DNA of 64,000 nucleotides, from positions 2,533,001 to 2,597,000 of the forward strand of contig NZ_CP140706.1 of the NCBI RefSeq assembly GCF_034555375.1. Direction: 5' to 3'. A program made the translations under genes and the position numbers. Positions 59,359-64,000 of this stretch are shown in pieces. The stretch comes from Pseudomonas sp. B33.4. Lineage in GTDB: Bacteria > Pseudomonadota > Gammaproteobacteria > Pseudomonadales > Pseudomonadaceae. The stretch's first letter is position 1. The number at the start of each line of letters is the position of its first letter. The notes beneath the pieces are model-generated. The model did not search any database and was not told the origin of the DNA. It saw only the letters and a list, made by a program, of their open reading frames with translations.

Positions 59359-60243
59359 TTACAACGTTTCTACCAGCCAATCCCGAAACGCTTTGAGCGA
59401 TGGCAGATTTTCATTACGCGGTGGATACACCAGGTAATAGCTGCGCCGACTGGTAATCGGCTCGCCAAGTTGTAGCAACTCGCCGCTGAGCAACTCATCC
59501 TCCACCAGAATCCTCGGCACCAAACCGACACCAATATTCGCCCGCACCGCCTGAATCAAGTGCGAGGTCATTTCAAAGCTCGGCCCGATGCGCATGCTGC
59601 GGTGCGGCAAACCGTGATGGCTGAACCATTCCGCCCACGCTTGGGCATTGCTGCTGACGTTGAGCAGCAGTTGCCCGGCAATCTGTTGTTCGGCGTCATT
59701 GCGCTCGGCGTCAGACAGCTGCGCACTGGCGATCACCACCAGTTCTTCAGTGTGCAAGGGCAGGGCGGTCAGCCCTGGCCATTCACCGCCACCGACGCAG
59801 ATCGCCGCATCGATTTCGCTGGTATCGAAGTCGATTACGCCGATACGCGAATGCAAATGCACGGTCATGCCCGGGTGCGCGGTGTAGAAATCCTTGAGGC
59901 GCGGTAGCAACCATTTCGAACCGAACGTTGGCAGCGTCGCCAGGCGCAAGCTATGAATGCCCGAGCCAAACGCCATCGCCTGCAAGGTCGCGCTGCGAAT
60001 CTGCCCCAAGGCTTCGGCGAGTTCGCGCTGATACATGCGCCCGACATCGGTCAGCACCACTTGCCGGCCTTCACGGCTGAACAAGCGCATGCCGAGCATT
60101 TTTTCGAGAATCTGCACCTGACGGCTGACTGCACTTTGCGTCAGCGACAGTTCGTGGGCTGCGCGGGTGTAGCTTTCGTGACGCGCGGCAGCCTCGAAAG
60201 CCAGCAATAACGACATGGAAGGGGTGAGCGTGCGCGGATTCAT
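59359..60243 (-). CDS. LysR-family regulator (GcvA-like), D
   Basis: 294 residues. N-terminal helix-turn-helix MSLLLAFEAAARHESYTRAAHELSLTQSAVSRQVQILEKMLGMRLFSREGRQVVLTDVG and a GcvA-type effector domain (LRLATLPTFGSKWLLPRLKDFY). It is divergent from the large FAD/Fe-S dehydrogenase at 60401 with 157 bp between, and so is the natural candidate regulator for it. No distinct dyad seen in that gap. Confidence 0.9.
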   Translation of the reverse strand: MNPRTLTPSMSLLLAFEAAARHESYTRAAHELSLTQSAVSRQVQILEKMLGMRLFSREGRQVVLTDVGRMYQRELAEALGQIRSATLQAMAFGSGIHSLRLATLPTFGSKWLLPRLKDFYTAHPGMTVHLHSRIGVIDFDTSEIDAAICVGGGEWPGLTALPLHTEELVVIASAQLSDAERNDAEQQIAGQLLLNVSSNAQAWAEWFSHHGLPHRSMRIGPSFEMTSHLIQAVRANIGVGLVPRILVEDELLSGELLQLGEPITSRRSYYLVYPPRNENLPSLKAFRDWLVETL

Positions 60244-60400
60244 TCGTAAAAGTCATCAATAGCGGGTCGAATTTACGGTTGTCCCAGCGTCTTCCAGCAA
60301 TGAACATGGGCACCATGAGATGGCGGAGCCTGACGCAATCATTCGTTGCGTACAACTGTTCACCGCCGCACGGCCCGATTTGACCGAGATAACCTGACCG

Positions 60401-63400
60401 ATGATTGCCCAGCTGTCCCCCGCCAAAGCCCTGACCAGCGATTACCAGCAGTTCCTCAAAGCCCTGAAGACCAGCGGCTTTCGCGGTGAAATCAGCGCCG
60501 ATTACGCCAGCCGCGTGGTGCTGTCGACGGACAACTCGATCTATCAGCGTCTGCCGCAAGCGGCGGTATTTCCGCTGGATGCCGATGATGTGGCGCGGGT
60601 GGCGCGACTGATCGCCGAGCCGGCGTACCAGCAAGTGGTGATTACTCCGCGCGGCGGTGGCACCGGCACCAACGGCCAATCGCTGACGGACGGCATCGTC
60701 GTCGATCTGTCGCGGCACATGAACCGCATCCTCGAAATCAACGTGGAGCAGCGTTGGGTGCGCGTGCAGGCCGGGGTGGTCAAGGATCAGCTCAACGCCG
60801 CGCTGAAATCTGCCGGGCTGTTTTTCGCCCCGGAACTGTCGACCTCCAACCGCGCGACCGTCGGCGGCATGATCAACACCGATGCCAGCGGCCAGGGCAG
60901 TTGTACCTACGGCAAGACCCGCGACCACGTGCTCGGACTCGACATGATCCTGCGCGGCGGCGAACGTCTGCACGCTCAGCCCCTGGAAGAAAACGCGCTT
61001 GAAGCACTGTGCGCCCGCGAAGATCGTGTCGGTGAAGTCCATCGTTGCGCGCGGCAGATCATTGATGAGCAGGGCGAGCTGATCAAGGCGCGTTTTCCCG
61101 ATCTCAACCGTTGCCTGACCGGTTACGACCTGGCGCATCTGCGTGAGGCGGACAACCGTTTCAACCTCAACAGTGTGTTGTGCGGTGCCGAGGGTTCGCT
61201 GGGGTTTGTCGTCGAGGCGCGGCTGAATGTGCTGCCGATCCCCAAACACACGATGCTGGTGAACATCCGCTACGCCGGGTTCATGGACGCGTTGCGCGAT
61301 GCGCGGGCCTTGATGGCGCTCAAGCCATTGTCGATCGAAACCGTCGACTCGAAAGTGCTGTTGCTGGCGATGCAGGACATCGTCTGGCACGGCGTCGCCG
61401 AGTATTTCCCGGAAAGTGCCGAGCGCCCGACGTTGGGTATCAATCTGGTCGAGTTCTGCGGCGACGATCCGGAGGATTTGCAGCGCCGGGTCGAAGCGTT
61501 CGTCGAACACCTGAGCCGCGATCAAACCGTTGAGCGCCTGGGTCATACCCTGGCGGTCGGTCACGCGGCAGTGAACAAGGTCTATGGCATGCGCAAACGT
61601 GCGGTGGGTCTGCTCGGCAACGTCGCCGGGGAAGCGCGGCCGCAGCCGTTTGTCGAAGACACCGCCGTGCCGCCGCAACACCTGGCCGAATACATCGCCG
61701 AGTTGCGCGACCTGCTCGACAGCCACGGTTTGCAGTACGGCATGTTCGGCCACGTCGACGCGGGCGTGTTGCACGTGCGGCCGATTCTCGACATGAAAGA
61801 CCCGCAGCAAGCGGCATTGGTGCGTCCGGTGTCCGATGGCGTTGCCGCGCTGACTCAGCGTTATGGCGGCCTGTTGTGGGGCGAGCACGGTAAAGGTCTG
61901 CGCTCGGAATACTCACCGGCATTCTTCGGCGAGTTGTATCCGGCGCTGCAAGCGCTGAAAGCTGCATTCGACCCGTTCAACCAGTTCAACCCAGGCAAAA
62001 TCGCCACGCCGGCCAACACCGACGCGGCGCTGCTGAAAATCGATGAAGTCACTTTGCGCGGCGAACTTGATCGGCAGATTGACGAAAAAGTCTGGCAAAG
62101 CTACGGCGCTGCCATGCACTGCAACGGCAACGGCGCCTGCTACAACTTCGATCCCAATGACGCCATGTGTCCGTCGTGGAAAGCCACCCGCGAGCGTGCG
62201 CAGTCGCCCAAGGGCCGCGCCTCGTTGATTCGTGAGTGGCTGCGTTTGCAGGGCGAGGCGGGCGTTGATGTATTGTCCGATGTGATTCGCCAACCGGCAT
62301 TTTTCAGCTCGTTGTGGCAACGCTGGCGTAACAGTCGCTCGGCTTCTGCGGACTTTTCCCATGAAGTCTACGACGCCATGGCCGGTTGCCTGGCGTGCAA
62401 GTCCTGCGCAGGGCAGTGCCCGGTGAAGGTCAATGTGCCGGAATTTCGTTCGCGCTTTCTCGAGCTGTATCACAGCCGTTATCTGCGTCCGGCGCGGGAT
62501 TATCTGATTGCCTCGCTGGAGTACAGCATTCCGTACATGGCGCGAATTCCGGCGCTGTACAACGGTTTGATGGGCGCTTCCTGGGTGCGGGGCCTGCTGG
62601 AAAGGTTCGGCGGCATGATCGACGTGCCGTTGCTCAGCCGCTTCGATTTTCACACTGCGATGCGTCGCTGGCAGGTGCAACCAGCTATGGTTTCGACGTT
62701 GTCGGCGCTGACCCCGGCGCAACGCGAGCGCAGTGTGGTCATCGTGCAGGACGCCTTCACGCGTTACTTCGAAGCGCCGTTGCTGGCGGATCTGGTCGAA
62801 CTGATTTCACGGCTTGGCTATCAGGTGTATCTGGCGCCGTTCAGCGCCAACGGCAAGCCATTGCATGTGCAGGGCTTCCTCTCGGCATTCAACCGCGCGG
62901 CGTTGCGCAACGCTCGGCAACTGCGTGAATTGGCAGAGGTTGGCGTGCCGTTGTTGGGTCTCGATCCGGCGATGACCTTGGTGTATCGCCAGGAATACCT
63001 GAAAGTCCCCGGTATGCAGGATTGCCCGGAAGTGGCGCTGGTGCAGGAGTGGTTACTCAAGGTCATGCCGCAGCAGGCGCCGCAGGATGCAACCAAGTCG
63101 TTCCGGTTGCTCGCGCACTGCACCGAAAAAACCAACGCCCCGGCCGCAACCCGGCAGTGGGAGCAAGTGTTCGAACGTGCGGGTTTGAAGTTGGCCACAC
63201 AAGCCACTGGCTGCTGCGGCATGTCCGGCACTTACGGCCATGAAGCGCGCAATCGCCAGACTTCGGCGGTGATCTACGAGCAGTCGTGGGCACGTCAGGT
63301 CGATGCGCCGGCAGAGCAGGGTGAAGCCTTGGCGACCGGTTATTCCTGTCGCAGTCAGGTCAAACGCCAGTCGGATCAGGCACTGCGTCATCCGTTGCAG

Positions 63401-63427
63401 GTGCTGCTTGAGGTTCAACATCGCTGA
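60401..63427 (+). CDS. ydiJ: YdiJ-type FAD-binding and Fe-S dehydrogenase
   Basis: 1008 residues. FAD-binding PCMH domain near the start (VVITPRGGGTGTNGQSLTDGIVVDLSRHMN, then STSNRATVGGMINTDASGQGS), a FAD-linked oxidase C-terminal domain (YGMFGHVDAGVLHVRPILDM, WGEHGKGLRSEYSP), and a Fe-S part with CNGNGACYNFDPNDAMCPSW and GCLACKSCAGQCPVKVNVPEFR. The C-terminal CCG-type unit ends GCCGMSGTYGHEARN. This is the YdiJ layout, members of which oxidise D-2-hydroxyglutarate or D-lactate and pass electrons to a membrane carrier (known for relatives). Tail overlaps the convergent pqiA-like gene by 68 bp. Confidence 0.92.
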   Translation: MIAQLSPAKALTSDYQQFLKALKTSGFRGEISADYASRVVLSTDNSIYQRLPQAAVFPLDADDVARVARLIAEPAYQQVVITPRGGGTGTNGQSLTDGIVVDLSRHMNRILEINVEQRWVRVQAGVVKDQLNAALKSAGLFFAPELSTSNRATVGGMINTDASGQGSCTYGKTRDHVLGLDMILRGGERLHAQPLEENALEALCAREDRVGEVHRCARQIIDEQGELIKARFPDLNRCLTGYDLAHLREADNRFNLNSVLCGAEGSLGFVVEARLNVLPIPKHTMLVNIRYAGFMDALRDARALMALKPLSIETVDSKVLLLAMQDIVWHGVAEYFPESAERPTLGINLVEFCGDDPEDLQRRVEAFVEHLSRDQTVERLGHTLAVGHAAVNKVYGMRKRAVGLLGNVAGEARPQPFVEDTAVPPQHLAEYIAELRDLLDSHGLQYGMFGHVDAGVLHVRPILDMKDPQQAALVRPVSDGVAALTQRYGGLLWGEHGKGLRSEYSPAFFGELYPALQALKAAFDPFNQFNPGKIATPANTDAALLKIDEVTLRGELDRQIDEKVWQSYGAAMHCNGNGACYNFDPNDAMCPSWKATRERAQSPKGRASLIREWLRLQGEAGVDVLSDVIRQPAFFSSLWQRWRNSRSASADFSHEVYDAMAGCLACKSCAGQCPVKVNVPEFRSRFLELYHSRYLRPARDYLIASLEYSIPYMARIPALYNGLMGASWVRGLLERFGGMIDVPLLSRFDFHTAMRRWQVQPAMVSTLSALTPAQRERSVVIVQDAFTRYFEAPLLADLVELISRLGYQVYLAPFSANGKPLHVQGFLSAFNRAALRNARQLRELAEVGVPLLGLDPAMTLVYRQEYLKVPGMQDCPEVALVQEWLLKVMPQQAPQDATKSFRLLAHCTEKTNAPAATRQWEQVFERAGLKLATQATGCCGMSGTYGHEARNRQTSAVIYEQSWARQVDAPAEQGEALATGYSCRSQVKRQSDQALRHPLQVLLEVQHR

Positions 63428-64000
63428 GGTCGTCGCCCGTGTCCTGGTCCCAGATCAGGCGCGGGTCGAAACTCATCGCCGCGAGCATGGTGAACACCAC
63501 GACCAGGCCGAAAAACAGAATGCCCGGTCGCGGCTCGATATCGCCCAGCGCCTGAAACTTCACCAATGCTGCGACCAGCGCCACCACCAACACGTCGAGC
63601 ATCGACCAATAGCCGATCAGCTCGACGAAACGGTACAGCTTCGAGCGCTCCTTGCGTGCCCAGGCGCTGTCGCGTTTTACCGTAATCAACAGCAGCGACA
63701 GGGCGACGAACTTGATTCCCGGCACCGCGATACTGGCGATGAAAATGATCAGGGCGATGTCCCACGCGCCGTGCTCCCAGAACTCCAGCACGCCGCTCAT
63801 GATCGTGCTGTCGGCGCCATTGCCGAGCATCACCGTATTCATCACCGGCAGCAGATTGGCCGGCACGTAAAACGCCAGGGCGGCGAACATGTAAGCCCAG
63901 GTGCGCGTCAGCGAATTGGTCTTGCGCCGATGCAGCGGGGCGTCGCAACGCGGGCACTCGTGCGGCTCGTCGCTCATGTCGCAGGCCAGCCCACAGCTGT
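63360..64000 (-). CDS. pqiA: Paraquat-inducible protein A-like membrane protein, N-terminus cut by window edge
   Basis: The frame is open to the window edge: residues S-C-G-L-A-C-D precede the ATG at 63977 and, with CPRCDAPLHRR just after, form the zinc-ribbon of PqiA/YebS proteins, so the true start is outside. Visible are ~213 residues with about four membrane helices, including NSLTRTWAYMFAALAFYVPANLLPVMNTVMLG and YWSMLDVLVVALVAALVKF. PqiA proteins partner MCE-domain proteins in envelope lipid transport (known for E. coli PqiAB). The end overlaps ydiJ by 68 bp, tail to tail. Confidence 0.9.
   Translation of the reverse strand, partial: SCGLACDMSDEPHECPRCDAPLHRRKTNSLTRTWAYMFAALAFYVPANLLPVMNTVMLGNGADSTIMSGVLEFWEHGAWDIALIIFIASIAVPGIKFVALSLLLITVKRDSAWARKERSKLYRFVELIGYWSMLDVLVVALVAALVKFQALGDIEPRPGILFFGLVVVFTMLAAMSFDPRLIWDQDTGDDLSDVEPQAAPATDDAVPDPTGV

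Noticed and set aside
60071..61888. 605-residue minus-strand frame opposite ydiJ
   Set aside because: Antisense of a protein with clear FAD and Fe-S motifs; crosses the LysR start region.

Overview
The window looks like chromosomal DNA of a fluorescent-group Pseudomonas. The coding is dense and GC-rich, and the gaps carry REP/REPIN palindromes typical of that group (cores TCGCGAGCAGGCTC and CTGGCAAGCCAGCTCCCACA). Typical Pseudomonas families are present: DUF1652, DUF2789, DUF3087, a DksA-like paralogue and a fused MrpA/B antiporter. I saw no rRNA, tRNA, CRISPR array or intact transposase. The genus assignment is inferred from these features, not from a database search.

Layout. 1-1623 is an AT-rich P-loop ATPase, cut by the window edge, that looks acquired. 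1797-10645 holds DNA alkylation repair, a GST, a lipoprotein, an RpiR regulator, a DksA2-like protein, a chemotaxis receptor and several small unknown proteins. 10773-15029 has an orphan betaine-type binding protein and a DUF2946/TonB-receptor pair. 15190-21247 is a compact minus-strand Mrp Na+/H+ antiporter operon with overlapping genes. 21461-24230 holds two related small proteins, each behind a copy of the same 25-bp dyad element, on either side of a divergent EamA exporter / XRE-cupin regulator pair that has a clear palindromic operator. 24319-38868 is mostly housekeeping and accessory genes: a flavoprotein, PpnN, a diguanylate cyclase, AzlCD, an SRAP protein, a sulfonate-type ABC importer without its ATPase, a deacetylase, a NUDIX enzyme and an Rrf2 regulator.

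39161-60243 is a catabolic region. It holds an NDH-2-like dehydrogenase, then a formaldehyde-activating-enzyme homologue (Fae) in an apparent operon with an aldo/keto reductase, a succinate-semialdehyde-type dehydrogenase and an MFS carrier. Next come a LysR regulator, an outer-membrane barrel, a second LysR, and an operon of aldehyde dehydrogenase, MFS carrier, enolase-superfamily enzyme and GMC oxidoreductase. A 14-bp motif is shared by the porin/LysR intergenic region and the dehydrogenase promoter, which suggests one regulon. A further LysR / MFS / glucarate-dehydratase unit follows. The substrates look like sugar acids or polyols, but they cannot be named from sequence alone. 60401-64000 carries a YdiJ-type FAD/Fe-S dehydrogenase and the end of a PqiA-type gene that runs off the window.

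The most interesting items are the paired small proteins with their shared upstream element, the Fae operon with a truncated signal-peptide relic just upstream, the three-site regulatory motif of the porin-to-GMC cluster, and a MITE-like element at 45122-45396.
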